Positions 12,875 through 22,657 of a DNA stretch of 53,570 nucleotides are shown here, piece after piece; positions within the stretch are counted from its first letter, which is position 1, and every line of letters starts with the position of its first letter. This DNA comes from Corynebacterium minutissimum (lineage in GTDB: Bacteria; Actinomycetota; Actinomycetes; Mycobacteriales; Mycobacteriaceae). The notes under the pieces are model-generated. The model was not told where the DNA came from. It saw only the letters and a program-made list of their open reading frames with translations, and ran no database searches. Location: the NCBI RefSeq assembly GCF_000805675.1, contig NZ_JSEF01000013.1, positions 1-53,570 on the forward strand, read 5' to 3'. Both the position numbers and the translations under genes were made by a program.

Positions 12875-13918
12875 TTAAGGTGCCACGGCAGCTTGCGGGA
12901 GACCGAGGATTTCTTCCCATCCCAGGGTCAGGTTCATGCACTGCACGGCCGCACCCGCAGTGCCTTTGCATAGGTTGTCCAGCGCAGCGGTAATAATCAG
13001 GCGCTGAGCATTCTCATCCACGTGCGCCTGGATATGAACCATGTTGGTGCCGACCACGTTCTGCGTTTCCGGCTGTTTTCCTTCGTCTAACACGTGACAG
13101 AATGGCTCGTCAGCGTAGAAGTCGCGGAAGACCTCATTGGCGCTGTGCTTATCGACGTCCCCCTTGAGCGGCGCAGTGATCGTTGCCAAGATGCCACGAG
13201 GCAACGGGGCGAGGACGGGAGTGAAGCTCACCGACACAGTGTCGTCGGTAAAAGGTTGCAGGTTCTGGACCACCTCGGGTGTATGACGGTGGGTACCACC
13301 TGGTTTATAGGCTTTGAGGTTGCCCATGGTTTCCGCTCCCAGCTGGGCTACTGACGCCTTCTTACCTGCTCCGGAAACGCCCGTGATGGCAATTGTGGAA
13401 AGCTCTGGTTCGATGAGCTCCTTCGCCACTGCCGGCAAGGCGCCCAGGGTTATCGCAGTGGGAAAACACCCCGGCACGGCAACCCGGTTGCTGCCCTGAA
13501 GTTTCTCACGGTTGCCGGGAACCTCCGGAATTCCATAAGGCCATGAGCCGGCATAGTCCCCGCCATAGTAGGCATCCCAATCAGCCTTATTGCGCAGCCG
13601 GAAATCTGCCGCACAGTCAATCACAGTGACAGACTCCCCTAGCTGCCGACCAATCTCTGCTGAGTGACCATGAGGCAGACCGAGAAAAACAATGTCGTGG
13701 CCGGCAAGATTGGTCGGTGTGGTGTCCTCAATGACACGATCCGCCAACTGCGGCAGATGCGGCATAAGTTCAGATACTCGTTGTCCGGCGTTGGAATGTC
13801 CGGTGAGTGAGCCGATACGCAGCTCGCCGGACAGATAGGCCGGGTGAGAGAGCAACAGGCGGAGGATTTCGCCGCCTGCGTACCCTGTGGCTCCTGCGAT
13901 TGCTACTGAAATAGTCAT
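12875..13918 (-). CDS. argC: N-acetyl-gamma-glutamyl-phosphate reductase
   Basis: NADPH-dependent reduction of N-acetylglutamyl phosphate to the semialdehyde. 347 residues. The N-terminal nucleotide-binding loop is [10 protein letters not shown] (near 7-16), and the catalytic Cys lies in the loop [10 protein letters not shown] near 141-150. I choose ATG at 13918. A GTG three codons upstream is in frame but has no ribosome site. TAGGGT stands exactly seven bases before this ATG, so the arg block may begin with a leaderless mRNA. It is the first gene of argCJBDFR. Confidence 0.95.
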   Translation of the reverse strand: MTISVAIAGATGYAGGEILRLLLSHPAYLSGELRIGSLTGHSNAGQRVSELMPHLPQLADRVIEDTTPTNLAGHDIVFLGLPHGHSAEIGRQLGESVTVIDCAADFRLRNKADWDAYYGGDYAGSWPYGIPEVPGNREKLQGSNRVAVPGCFPTAITLGALPAVAKELIEPELSTIAITGVSGAGKKASVAQLGAETMGNLKAYKPGGTHRHTPEVVQNLQPFTDDTVSVSFTPVLAPLPRGILATITAPLKGDVDKHSANEVFRDFYADEPFCHVLDEGKQPETQNVVGTNMVHIQAHVDENAQRLIITAALDNLCKGTAGAAVQCMNLTLGWEEILGLPQAAVAP

Positions 13919-13925
13919 GGAGCCC

Positions 13926-13960
13926 ACCCTAGCAAATAATGCAGTGGACCGTATGTTATT
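13926..13960 (-). promoter_or_regulatory. argC promoter with ARG-box-like repeat
   Basis: The -10 TAGGGT (13931-13926) is seven bases from the argC ATG. Just upstream, AATAATGCA and TATGTTATT (13935-13960 on the plus strand) form an imperfect AT-rich inverted repeat around the -35 region. An ArgR site here would explain co-regulation with argGH. The -35 hexamer is poor. Confidence 0.5.
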
Positions 13961-13964
13961 CAGG

Positions 13965-13978
13965 GAGGGAATTCCCTC
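13965..13978. repeat. 14-bp perfect palindrome upstream of argC
   Basis: GAGGGAATTCCCTC lies directly upstream of the ARG-box-like repeat and downstream of the hairpin 13999-14047. It could be an operator, but no known binding protein is recognised for it. Confidence 0.5.
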
Positions 13979-13998
13979 TTTACCTCATCTTAAAATCA

Positions 13999-14047
13999 CC
14001 AACACCCGGAAATCCCCACTTTGAGCGTGGATTTTCCCGGGTGTTAG
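13999..14047 (-). terminator. Terminator after the secreted-protein gene at 14094-14546
   Basis: AACACCCGG and CCGGGTGTT, together with the inner AAATCCCCA / CGTGGATTTT arms, give a long stem around a short loop. On the minus strand it is followed by GATTTTAAG. A purine-rich stretch (14048-14090) separates it from the gene. It isolates the arg block from the upstream gene. Confidence 0.65.
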
Positions 14048-14093
14048 TGAAGGAAAGGAAGGAGGTATAAAAAGAAGGAATGAATAAGGAGGG

Positions 14094-14546
14094 CTAGAGG
14101 GCGCGGGAAGAGATGGAACCCATACCTTCTGGTCCCGAAACAGCCTTCTTGCCGGCGTAGCCCAGGTAGCCCTTTGGACCCACAAAGTGCAGGCCACCCT
14201 GATTATCGGCCACAACGGTCACCTCGTTGAACTGGTGAATCTGGCCTGGCTGCAGGTGCTTAAACTGCTCAGCCACCATGCCTTGGTTCCAGCAGCCGGC
14301 ATGGGAACGGCCGGCGTAGTAGCTGAACTGTGGAACCAACTCGTTCGGCGGGTTGCACTCTGGGCGGGTGGCTCGTGCACCAGAGGAAAGGCAGCTGATG
14401 TAGGTGCCGTCAATGTTGGTGGCGTCGCAGGTTACTGTGCCGTCGGCGTTTGAGAAACCGTGCGTGGGGTTGGCTGAGGCCAATGGCGCCACAGCCAAAG
14501 CACTGCCGATTGCCGCAGTAGCGGCAAGACGAGAAATGAATCGCAT
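14094..14546 (-). CDS. Secreted protein of unknown function
   Basis: 150 residues with a Sec signal peptide (MRFISRLAATAAIGSALAVA, cleavage probably after LASA near residue 26). The mature part has four Cys in two close groups (TVTCDA, ISCLSS, PECNPP, AGCWNQ), so two disulfides are likely. Aromatic and His residues are frequent (FSYYAGRSHAGCW). I do not recognise a family. The start ATG at 14546 is preceded by AAAGGA about 11 bases away; the longer open frame to 14606 lacks a site and would add residues before the signal peptide. It is transcribed alone, with its own terminator. Confidence 0.75.
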   Translation of the reverse strand: MRFISRLAATAAIGSALAVAPLASANPTHGFSNADGTVTCDATNIDGTYISCLSSGARATRPECNPPNELVPQFSYYAGRSHAGCWNQGMVAEQFKHLQPGQIHQFNEVTVVADNQGGLHFVGPKGYLGYAGKKAVSGPEGMGSISSRAL

Positions 14547-14696
14547 AGTGAGGATAATCCTTTCGGTGTGGAAACGCTGTGCCACCCAGGTTATGGCGCA
14601 GACCACACCTGCGCCACCGGAAGGGGATCGCTCCCCAACTAACCGTGTCCCCTGCGATTCTCCCGACTGCCTCGTACCAGCAGCTCAGGCCTCGCG

Positions 14697-17219
14697 TTAG
14701 GCGCGCATCTCCGCACCCAAGCGTTGCTTCGCCAGCTCCGCAGCGGCAAGACGGTGCTCGTTAACCTCATCATCCGTTAGCGTGCGGTCACCGGCACGGA
14801 AGAGCAGCTGGAACGCCAGGGACTTCTTGCCCTCACCGAGCTGCTCGCCACGGAAGACATCAAAGAGCTCCACAGATTCCAGAAGCTCACCAGCACCCTC
14901 TTCAACCACAAGGCGAACCTGCTCAGCAGGGGTCTCCTCGTCTACGACCAGAGCAATGTCCTGGTGTAGCGCCGGGAACGCAGACAATACCGGTGCTGGG
15001 AACTTCTCATCCAGAGGCAATGCGGTGACATCAAGCTCCATGGCACAGGTGCGTGCCGGAAGCTCAAGCGCCTCAAGGACCTGCGGGTGCAGCTCACCGG
15101 CGTAGCCCACGATGGTCTCTTCACCGTCTTGTCCGGTCACCACGATGGCCGCACAGCGGCCCGGGTGCCACGGCAGCTGCTCCGCTGCCATCACGGTGAC
15201 ATCGATACCAGCGGCACGCGCCACCTGACGGGCAGACTCAATGGCATCGGCATAGCTGTAGGCACGTCCCGCTCCCCATGGGCCCTCGTGCTCGATGTTG
15301 CCGGTAGCCACGGTAGCCACGTGCAGCGGTTGCTCCGGCAAGGAGTCAAGCAGCTCAGCTACGTCCTCATCAGATGGACGGGATTCGACCGACGGCATCG
15401 GTGAGGCTTCTGCGCGCTTAAAGGCCACCTGTTGGAGACCGAAGAGCGCAAGGTCGTGACGGCCACGGGCGACGTTGCGGGCGATGGCTTCCAGCATGTT
15501 GGGAAGCAGAGTTGTGGACAGCACTGCCTTGTCTGCTTCCAGCGGGTTCTGCACCGCAACGGTCCGACGGCGAGCATCGTCCTTGTCTAGGCCCCACGTA
15601 TCAAAGGTGTCGTTGGCGATGAACGGCGACGGCAGCACTTCGGCATAACCCGCATATGCCAGGCCGTGGCCGATGGCGCGGCGGCGCTTTTGCGCTGGGG
15701 TTAATCCGCGACCACCTGCCGGGGTAGGAAGAACGGTGGGAATATCCTCCAAACCTTCGAGACGCAGAACCTCTTCGATGAGGTCCACGTCCATGCTGAT
15801 ATCAGTGCGCCACGTCGCCGGGGTGACCTCGAGGGTCTCACCGTTATCGTCAACAAAGCAGCCAACCTCCTTGAGACGCGCCACGACGGTCTCGCGGGAG
15901 TACTCCACACCGGCGTACTCGCTGGGCTTGGTGGTGCGCAGGCTAATGGGCTCACGCTTGGCGATGTCCCCCACGAGTGTACGGCCAGCTTCGATAGTGC
16001 CACCTGCGATCTGCTGAAGCAGCGCACAGGCCACGTCGAGGGCAATTTCCACGATGGCCGGGTCAACACCACGTTCGAAGCGGCGGGAGGCCTCCGACGA
16101 CAGCTTGTGGCGGCGCGACGTACGAGCCACAGTAATCGGATCCCAGATAGCGGCTTCGAAGTAAACGTCCGTGGTCTCATCGGAGATTTCGGAGGTCGTA
16201 CCACCCATAACACCAGCCAAGGACTGGATGCCGTTGTCATCGCAGATGACCACATCACCGGCAGACAGCTCGCGCTTGACGTGGTCAAGTGTTTCGAATT
16301 TCTCCCCTTCCGCGGCATTGCGGACCACAAGATCGCCGCTCACGACGTTGGCGTCGAAGGCATGCATCGGGGCGCCAAGGAGCAGCATGACGTAGTTAGT
16401 GACATCGGTGGCAACGTTGACACTGCGCTGACCAGACAACATGAGCTCACGCTCCATCCAGAACGGGGTGCGTGCGGTCGGATCGATGCCTGAAACCTTG
16501 CGCAGGCCAAAACGCTGGGCCTTGGTCTCGTCGCGCAGGTCAACGTCGATAAGCGTGCCCTGTACCTCCGGAACTGCCGAGGTATCAACACCGGCCACGC
16601 TCGGGTCCTGAGCCACGTCCGGGAAGGTGAGATCGAAGGCCGAGGCAATTTCACGGGTAAGGCCACGGGCGGAGAGCGCATAACCGCGGTCCGGGGTGAT
16701 GTTGACGTCGAAGGCAGTGTCTTCCAAACCAATGATCGGGCGGGCGTCCTCCCCTACCTTGTCTGCAACTTCATCACCCAGGACGATGATGCCATCAGCC
16801 TTAGGGCCGAAACCGAGCTCGGCGGCGGAGCACATCATGCCGTTCGAAATGTGGTCATAGGTTTCACGTGCGGCAATCTTAAAGCCGCCCGGCAGCTCGG
16901 CTCCCGGCAGCGAGACCACAACATAGTCGTTGAGGCGGAAATTGCGGGCGCCACAAATAATGCCCTGCAGCTCACCAGTGCCGTTGGCCTGGCCAACATT
17001 TACCTGGCAGTAGCGGATTGGTTTCTTGAACTGGGTAAGTTCTTCAATCTCGACAACTTGGCCAATGACAAGCGGACCAGTGGTCTCCGGGAGCGCCTCG
17101 TAACCTTCGGTTTCAAAGCCCACGCGGACAAAACCGGAATCGAGATCCTCAGAGGACACGGTCCAACCAGAATTTGCGGAGCCCAGGATGCGGGTGACCC
17201 AGTCTTGGGAAATAAGCAT
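14697..17219 (-). CDS. pheT: Phenylalanine--tRNA ligase beta subunit
   Basis: Large subunit of the alpha2beta2 PheRS, which binds tRNA and edits mischarged Tyr. 840 residues. Order seen: an N-terminal tRNA-binding (EMAP-like) domain near 40-150, the B3/B4 editing module, the B5 domain and a C-terminal ferredoxin-fold anticodon-binding domain (FDVFRGEQLGEGKKSLAF). It starts 27 nt after pheS, so they are co-transcribed. I see no T-box upstream of the pair. Confidence 0.97.
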   Translation of the reverse strand: MLISQDWVTRILGSANSGWTVSSEDLDSGFVRVGFETEGYEALPETTGPLVIGQVVEIEELTQFKKPIRYCQVNVGQANGTGELQGIICGARNFRLNDYVVVSLPGAELPGGFKIAARETYDHISNGMMCSAAELGFGPKADGIIVLGDEVADKVGEDARPIIGLEDTAFDVNITPDRGYALSARGLTREIASAFDLTFPDVAQDPSVAGVDTSAVPEVQGTLIDVDLRDETKAQRFGLRKVSGIDPTARTPFWMERELMLSGQRSVNVATDVTNYVMLLLGAPMHAFDANVVSGDLVVRNAAEGEKFETLDHVKRELSAGDVVICDDNGIQSLAGVMGGTTSEISDETTDVYFEAAIWDPITVARTSRRHKLSSEASRRFERGVDPAIVEIALDVACALLQQIAGGTIEAGRTLVGDIAKREPISLRTTKPSEYAGVEYSRETVVARLKEVGCFVDDNGETLEVTPATWRTDISMDVDLIEEVLRLEGLEDIPTVLPTPAGGRGLTPAQKRRRAIGHGLAYAGYAEVLPSPFIANDTFDTWGLDKDDARRRTVAVQNPLEADKAVLSTTLLPNMLEAIARNVARGRHDLALFGLQQVAFKRAEASPMPSVESRPSDEDVAELLDSLPEQPLHVATVATGNIEHEGPWGAGRAYSYADAIESARQVARAAGIDVTVMAAEQLPWHPGRCAAIVVTGQDGEETIVGYAGELHPQVLEALELPARTCAMELDVTALPLDEKFPAPVLSAFPALHQDIALVVDEETPAEQVRLVVEEGAGELLESVELFDVFRGEQLGEGKKSLAFQLLFRAGDRTLTDDEVNEHRLAAAELAKQRLGAEMRA

Positions 17220-17246
17220 TGTTTCTTCTCTATCCTTTCTGGGTTC

Positions 17247-18302
<1,056 letters not shown>

Positions 18303-18390
18303 TTACCTTCTTCTCGCACGAAAACTAACGGGAGCTATCTTACCGTGCAGCCTGACAGGTGTGCCCACCAGCCCTCCTGCGCTGACGGGG

Positions 18391-19221
18391 CTAGTTGGAC
18401 TGCTGCTTGGCGGACTCGTAGAGGCAGATGCTGGCTGCCGTAGCGAGGTTCAAAGACTCGGCGCGGCCGAGGATGGGAATGCGCACGCGCATGTCCGCCT
18501 CATCCTTGAGATCCCCCAAACCATGCGCTTCGTTGCCAAACAGCCACGCCGTGGGCTGTGACAGGTCTGCATCGGCTAGGTCAACCTCGCCATCAGCAGC
18601 CGTCGCCAACACCTGCATGCCGGAGGCACGAAGCTTGCCTAGCACGTCCTTGATGTTGGGGTCACGGGCTACAGGAATGTGGAAGAGCAAACCTGCTGAA
18701 GCGCGCGCTACCTTGCAGCCTAAGGGATCTACGGTTTCACCGGCGAAGATAACTCCGTCAGCGCCCATCGCATCAGACGTTCTGATCAGAGTTCCCGCGT
18801 TGCCGGGCTCGGAGGTTAGCACCGGGACAGATACCAGCTTCGGCTTTCCCGCCAGAATCTTGCCGGCGGTCCACAGAACTGGGCGGCACACTGCAAAGAG
18901 TCCAGTGCTCGTCGCCGTATCCGAGAGGTGTTTCGCGGCCTTGTCAGTAATCGCGTGCACGTAGACATCCATGTAGCTGCAGGTGGTCACGATGTGTGCG
19001 AAGCGTTCTGCAGCTTTCTCCGTCACGAAGACATCCGTCGCCGCCCCCGTAGATACGGCTGCGTCCACAGCGTTTTCGCCTTCAATGATGAAACGATCAG
19101 CCTTCCTTCGGTTGGCTGCGCGGTGTAGTTTGGCGGCGTTGACCACGCGTGGGGTGCGTTCAGTAAACGCAGACGAGAAATCTAGTTCCATAGCTTTGAC
19201 GGTACCCACCGGCCTTGGCAT
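18391..19221 (-). CDS. TrmH/SpoU-family RNA 2'-O-methyltransferase
   Basis: SAM-dependent ribose methylase, probably acting on 23S rRNA, with a SPOUT knot. An N-terminal substrate-binding domain (FIIEGENAVDAAV) is followed by the three SpoU motifs: EPGNAGTLIRTSDAMGADG, LFGNEAHGL and ESLNLATAASI. The start is ambiguous: ATG at 19221 has GGAGG eleven bases upstream, while ATG at 19191 begins the family-conserved part. It lies next to pheS, as in many actinobacteria, but has a gap of about 100 bp to it. Confidence 0.9.
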   Translation of the reverse strand: MPRPVGTVKAMELDFSSAFTERTPRVVNAAKLHRAANRRKADRFIIEGENAVDAAVSTGAATDVFVTEKAAERFAHIVTTCSYMDVYVHAITDKAAKHLSDTATSTGLFAVCRPVLWTAGKILAGKPKLVSVPVLTSEPGNAGTLIRTSDAMGADGVIFAGETVDPLGCKVARASAGLLFHIPVARDPNIKDVLGKLRASGMQVLATAADGEVDLADADLSQPTAWLFGNEAHGLGDLKDEADMRVRIPILGRAESLNLATAASICLYESAKQQSN

Positions 19222-19271
19222 TGAAAAGTTATCCTCCACTCACGTTGACTGCGCGCTAGCTGCGGGTAACA

Positions 19272-19306
19272 GTGAGGGGGACGGCGCCAAGCACCGTCCC
19301 CCTCAC
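19272..19306 (-). terminator. Terminator of the alkaline phosphatase gene
   Basis: A 13-bp perfect stem GTGAGGGGGACGG / CCGTCCCCCTCAC with a nine-base loop, placed just after the phosphatase stop codon. There is no real U-tract (TGTTACCC follows on the minus strand), so its strength is uncertain. Confidence 0.6.
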
Positions 19307-19319
19307 TCACTCGTGCGAC

Positions 19320-20985
19320 TTAACGCAGTCCAACACGCTGTGCAAGGTCAGTCAGCGCTTTCACGTTGACGTTAACCAGTCCTGCCTGCTGTGCAAACGC
19401 AGCGAGTGCGGCTACAACAGCGGCAAGGATGCCCATACCCGTGGCAACACCGGCACCGAAGTTCTTGCTGCTTCCAGCGTCCTTCCCCGGCTTTGGCTCC
19501 TTGGAGGGCTCGGAGGGCTTGTTGTCTTCAGACGGTGCCGGCTGAGGAGACTTCTCAGTTGTGGAATCCTCACTCGGTGAGGCGACGTCGTTGGTCCACC
19601 ACTGATCAAAGACCAGATTGGCCACCGTGGTGTTGTCAATGAAGTCGCCACGCACCGGGTCAGTTCCAGCCGCATGCGCCTTGATGTCCTCCGCACCCGC
19701 GCCCTTGAAGAAGAACGGGACGAGCTGGTTAGTGTGCTGACCGGAGTACCAGCCGTGACGCGCCACCTCATCCTTGGCACCTGCCATAGCGTTGAACTTG
19801 TTATCAGCCTCAGGGTTCTTCTCCGTCGGCACCTCATTGGCACCGGAAAGGTAGCCCGTCTCATGGTCAGCAGTCACGATGAGCAAGGTGTCTTCCCAGG
19901 AGGAGTTCTTCTCTACCCATTCGATGGCCGCATCAACAGCCTTGTTGAAATCCTGAGTCTCTTCGATATCGCGGACTGGGTTGTTGCCGTGACCGGCCCA
20001 GTCGATGGCGCCGCCCTCAATCATGACAGAGAAGCCATCCTCGTCTTGGCCCAGGGCATTAAGAGCACCAGTGGTCATGGTGGGGAGATCAACGACATCG
20101 TTGAGCTCATCAGAATAAGGTGCCTCTGCCTCGCCCGTGCGGGAATTCTGAAGGGTAGAACCTACCTGCGCGATGCCCCAGTATTTCTTGTCTGGTTCAA
20201 CATCGCCTTCGGCCATGCTCTTGAAGTCATCGTTGGATTCGAAGTAGTTCCAGTCCAGCTTGCCCTCAGAGAGCTTGGCGTAATCATCCTCGTAGATGAA
20301 GCCGTAGTCGGGAGTATCAAGTTTCTCGTGGTCATTGTTGTAGAAAAGGGTGGCCGGCCGCCATCACGAGGTCGAGGTCGCTGTCCAACATCTCCTTGGT
20401 GATGTCCTGCAACTTGTCGCGGTCCATGTTGTGTGCTGCCCATGCAGCAGGTGTGGCCTCAGAGTAGGCGACCGAGGAGACAACACCAGCAGACTTCCCC
20501 TGCTTCTTGGCGCGCTCGGACATGTTTTCTTCCTTCATGCCGTAGTGCGACATGCCAAGGACTCCATTGTTTGTCTTCACACCAGTAGCCATAGCGCTAC
20601 CGGCCGCAGCTGAATCCGAAATCTTGCCTTCCATGACGTACTCGTGGGTCTTCCAGGCCTGCTCCGGGTCATAAGAGCCTCCCATCGGGAAGGTCGCCAT
20701 AGACAAGCGGTTGAATTCTTCGTAGGACTGGACGGGGTCGCCATCCATTTCCTTCAGATTTTCGTCACCAAAGGCGCCGTCAACGAGGTACTTGGATTGG
20801 CCCGTTTCATAGAGGTTGGTGAGTGCCAAGTGGCCGTAGCCCATACCATCACCGATCATGTAGATGATGTTCTTGGGACCACTGTGTGTGCTTTCCTCGG
20901 CACACGCAGGGCTAACGCCCAAGGATGCGACGGACGCAGTAGTAACAACAGCCACGGCGGCGGTGGCAAGACGCGAGAGTGTCAT
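19320..20985 (-). pseudogene. Alkaline phosphatase, frameshifted
   Basis: Exported PhoA-type phosphomonoesterase broken by one extra base. The N-terminal half (signal peptide, IYMIGDGMG metal Asp, SDSAAAGSAMATG with the catalytic Ser) runs into a stop at 20332. The C-terminal half (EGGAIDWAGHGNN, VTADHETG, GQHTNQLVPFF, then a Pro/Lys/Ser linker and a C-terminal membrane helix) is open in the next frame. Removing one T from the TTTT run (plus strand AAAA, 20344-20347) restores GHPFYNNDHEK and a single 554-residue protein. All metal and catalytic residues are kept, so this is a recent mutation, a sequencing error or, less likely, a +1 recoding site. The start is ATG at 20985. Confidence 0.88.
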
Positions 20986-21072
20986 CAGTGAAAGATTTCC
21001 TTGTGAAATATAGGAGGACAATGAACACACGACACACTAGTTTTTGTTTATGACCGCCCAGCGTCTTGACTA

Positions 21073-21101
21073 TTTATAAGAGATTAATAAATAGGAAACT
21101 A
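21073..21101 (-). promoter_or_regulatory. Promoter of the alkaline phosphatase gene
   Basis: On the minus strand there is -35 TAGTTT (21101-21096), a 17-nt spacer and -10 TATAAA (21078-21073) in a markedly AT-rich stretch, leaving a leader of about 85 nt before the ATG. Phosphate control by PhoR would be expected for such a gene, but I cannot point to a clear PhoR box. Confidence 0.45.
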
Positions 21102-21105
21102 CCCC

Positions 21106-21174
21106 GGCCCCACTGAGGGGCTCTCCATACAACGCACAAAGCCCACCGCCTCCAGACAATGGGAGCGGTGGGCT
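21106..21174 (-). terminator. Terminator region of infC-rpmI-rplT
   Basis: The main hairpin is 21140-21174: AGCCCACCGCCTCC pairs with GGGAGCGGTGGGCT with one bulge, and on the minus strand it is followed by TTTGTG. A second small hairpin, GGCCCC-ACTGA-GGGGCT (21106-21122), follows. Together they close the ribosomal operon. Confidence 0.7.
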
Positions 21175-21198
21175 CGATAACGCTTCTACGCTAGGTGC

Positions 21199-21582
21199 TT
21201 AGGCAGCCTTCGGAGCGTTGACGTCCTCCGGCAGTGCGGCCTTAGCAGCCTCACACAGAGCGGAGAAAGCCTCGAAGTCGTTGACAGCGAGCTCGGCGAG
21301 CATCTTGCGGTCGACCTCGATCTCAGCCAGGCGCAGGCCGTGGATGAGGCGGTTGTAGGTGATGTCGTTCATACGAGCAGCAGCGTTGATGCGCTGGATC
21401 CACAGCTTGCGGAACTCAGACTTACGGGCGCGACGGTCGCGGTAAGCGTAAGTCATGGAGTGCAGCCACTGCTCCTTAGCCTTGCGGTAGAGGCGGGAAC
21501 GCTGGCCACGGTAGCCCTTGGCGGACTTCAGAATCGCGCGGCGCTTCTTCTTGGCGTTAACTGAGCGCTTTACTCGTGCCAC
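21199..21582 (-). CDS. rplT: 50S ribosomal protein L20
   Basis: Binds 23S rRNA early in 50S assembly. 127 residues, starting [19 protein letters not shown]. It is rich in Arg and Lys, with a long N-terminal helix and a compact C-terminal domain ([20 protein letters not shown]), as expected. It follows rpmI by 56 nt in the conserved infC-rpmI-rplT order. Confidence 0.98.
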   Translation of the reverse strand: MARVKRSVNAKKKRRAILKSAKGYRGQRSRLYRKAKEQWLHSMTYAYRDRRARKSEFRKLWIQRINAAARMNDITYNRLIHGLRLAEIEVDRKMLAELAVNDFEAFSALCEAAKAALPEDVNAPKAA

Positions 21583-21638
21583 AGTAATACTTCCTTATCT
21601 TGATTGTGAGTGTGTGGGGATGGGGAGTTCCGCGCTGA

Positions 21639-21833
21639 CTATGCGCGGCCGAGGAGGCGCTTGATGCGCTTGGTGTCTGCCTTGGCAACGTCCTCGGTGC
21701 CCTTCAGGCGACGGGTACGCTTGGACGGCTTGCCCTCGAGGAGGTGGCGGCGGTTAGCCTGCTCGCGGCGCAGCTTGCCGGAGCCGGTCACCTTGATGCG
21801 CTTGGCGGTGCCCTTGTGAGTCTTCTGCTTCAT
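21639..21833 (-). CDS. rpmI: 50S ribosomal protein L35
   Basis: 64 residues, very basic, starting [20 protein letters not shown] and containing KRTRRLKGT. The length and motifs are those of L35. It lies between infC (36 nt) and rplT. Confidence 0.97.
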   Translation of the reverse strand: MKQKTHKGTAKRIKVTGSGKLRREQANRRHLLEGKPSKRTRRLKGTEDVAKADTKRIKRLLGRA

Positions 21834-21869
21834 GAGAATTAAATCCTTAAATCCTAAGTGGAGCGTGGT

Positions 21870-22391
21870 CTACTTCTTGCCTTTGCGGACAGGTCCCAGG
21901 ACCATGGTCATGTTGCGACCATCCTGCTTGGGGCGCGACTCCACAACGCCGATCTCTGCGACGTCGTCAGCCAAACGCTCCAGCAGGCGGAAACCAAGTT
22001 CCGGACGCGATTGCTCGCGGCCACGGAACATGATGGTCACCTTGACCTTGGAACCCTTCTCCAGGAAGCGCACCACGTTGCCCTTTTTGGTCTCGTAATC
22101 GTGATCATCAATCTTCGGACGGAACTTCTGTTCCTTCACCACAGTTTGCTGCTGGTTCTTACGGGACTCGCGGGCCTTCTGGGCCTGCTCGTACTTAAAC
22201 TTGCCGTAATCCATGATTTTGGCTACGGGCGGCTTCGCGTTCGGTGCCACCTCGACCAAGTCAAGGTCGGCTTCGTATGCGAGCTTGCGAGCATCGTCAG
22301 TGCGGACGATGCCCACCTGTTCACCACCGGGGCCAACAAGACGGACCTCGGGTACTCGGATGCGCTCATTAATGCGAGCTTCAGCGCTGAT
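21870..22391 (-). CDS. infC: Translation initiation factor IF-3, ATC start
   Basis: Prevents 50S joining and checks the start codon during initiation. The conserved IF-3 N-terminus ([19 protein letters not shown]) extends upstream of every ATG, GTG and TTG in this frame; an ordinary gene call would begin at GTG 22316 and lose about 25 residues. The codon before SAEAR is ATC at 22391, with AGGAG seven bases upstream. IF-3 genes of other bacteria start at AUU or AUC, which the factor itself discriminates against. From this start the protein has 173 residues, with the N- and C-domains joined by a Lys-rich linker ([11 protein letters not shown]). Confidence 0.9.
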   Translation of the reverse strand: MSAEARINERIRVPEVRLVGPGGEQVGIVRTDDARKLAYEADLDLVEVAPNAKPPVAKIMDYGKFKYEQAQKARESRKNQQQTVVKEQKFRPKIDDHDYETKKGNVVRFLEKGSKVKVTIMFRGREQSRPELGFRLLERLADDVAEIGVVESRPKQDGRNMTMVLGPVRKGKK

Positions 22392-22452
22392 TGTGGTTCT
22401 CCTCGATTGTGGGGGCTAGTAGTGCGCCTACCGTGGCCACAAACGAATAAAT

Positions 22453-22509
22453 CCCGGGTGCCACTGGCAACCGGGAGTCTCTAACAAGCACGCACCACCA
22501 ACGTGGTGC
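22453..22509 (-). promoter_or_regulatory. infC leader hairpins (possible attenuator)
   Basis: Two hairpins lie in the infC leader. CCCGGTTGCC-AGT-GGCACCCGGG (22475-22453, minus strand) is followed by ATTTATT, like a weak intrinsic terminator. GCACCACGTTGGTGGTGC (22509-22492) lies before it. Ribosomal-protein or IF-3 feedback on this leader is plausible. The promoter itself is not clear; TTACAC with TAAAGG 17 bases on (near 22545-22520) is a weak candidate. I see no gene in 22392-22657. Confidence 0.45.
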
Positions 22510-22657
22510 CTACTCTTTTACCTTTATCCTGCGCTCACACAGAGTGTAATCACTTGTGCAACGCGGCTTCGGGTGGGAGAAACTCCGCTTGCGGCCCAAG
22601 TACCTCCTGGAGGAGGCGCTACGGGCGGTAGTGCCCACAACACTAACACCCACAGAG

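Noticed and set aside
20986..21072. PhoR box before alkaline phosphatase
   Set aside because: The AT-rich leader gave no direct repeat that I could defend.
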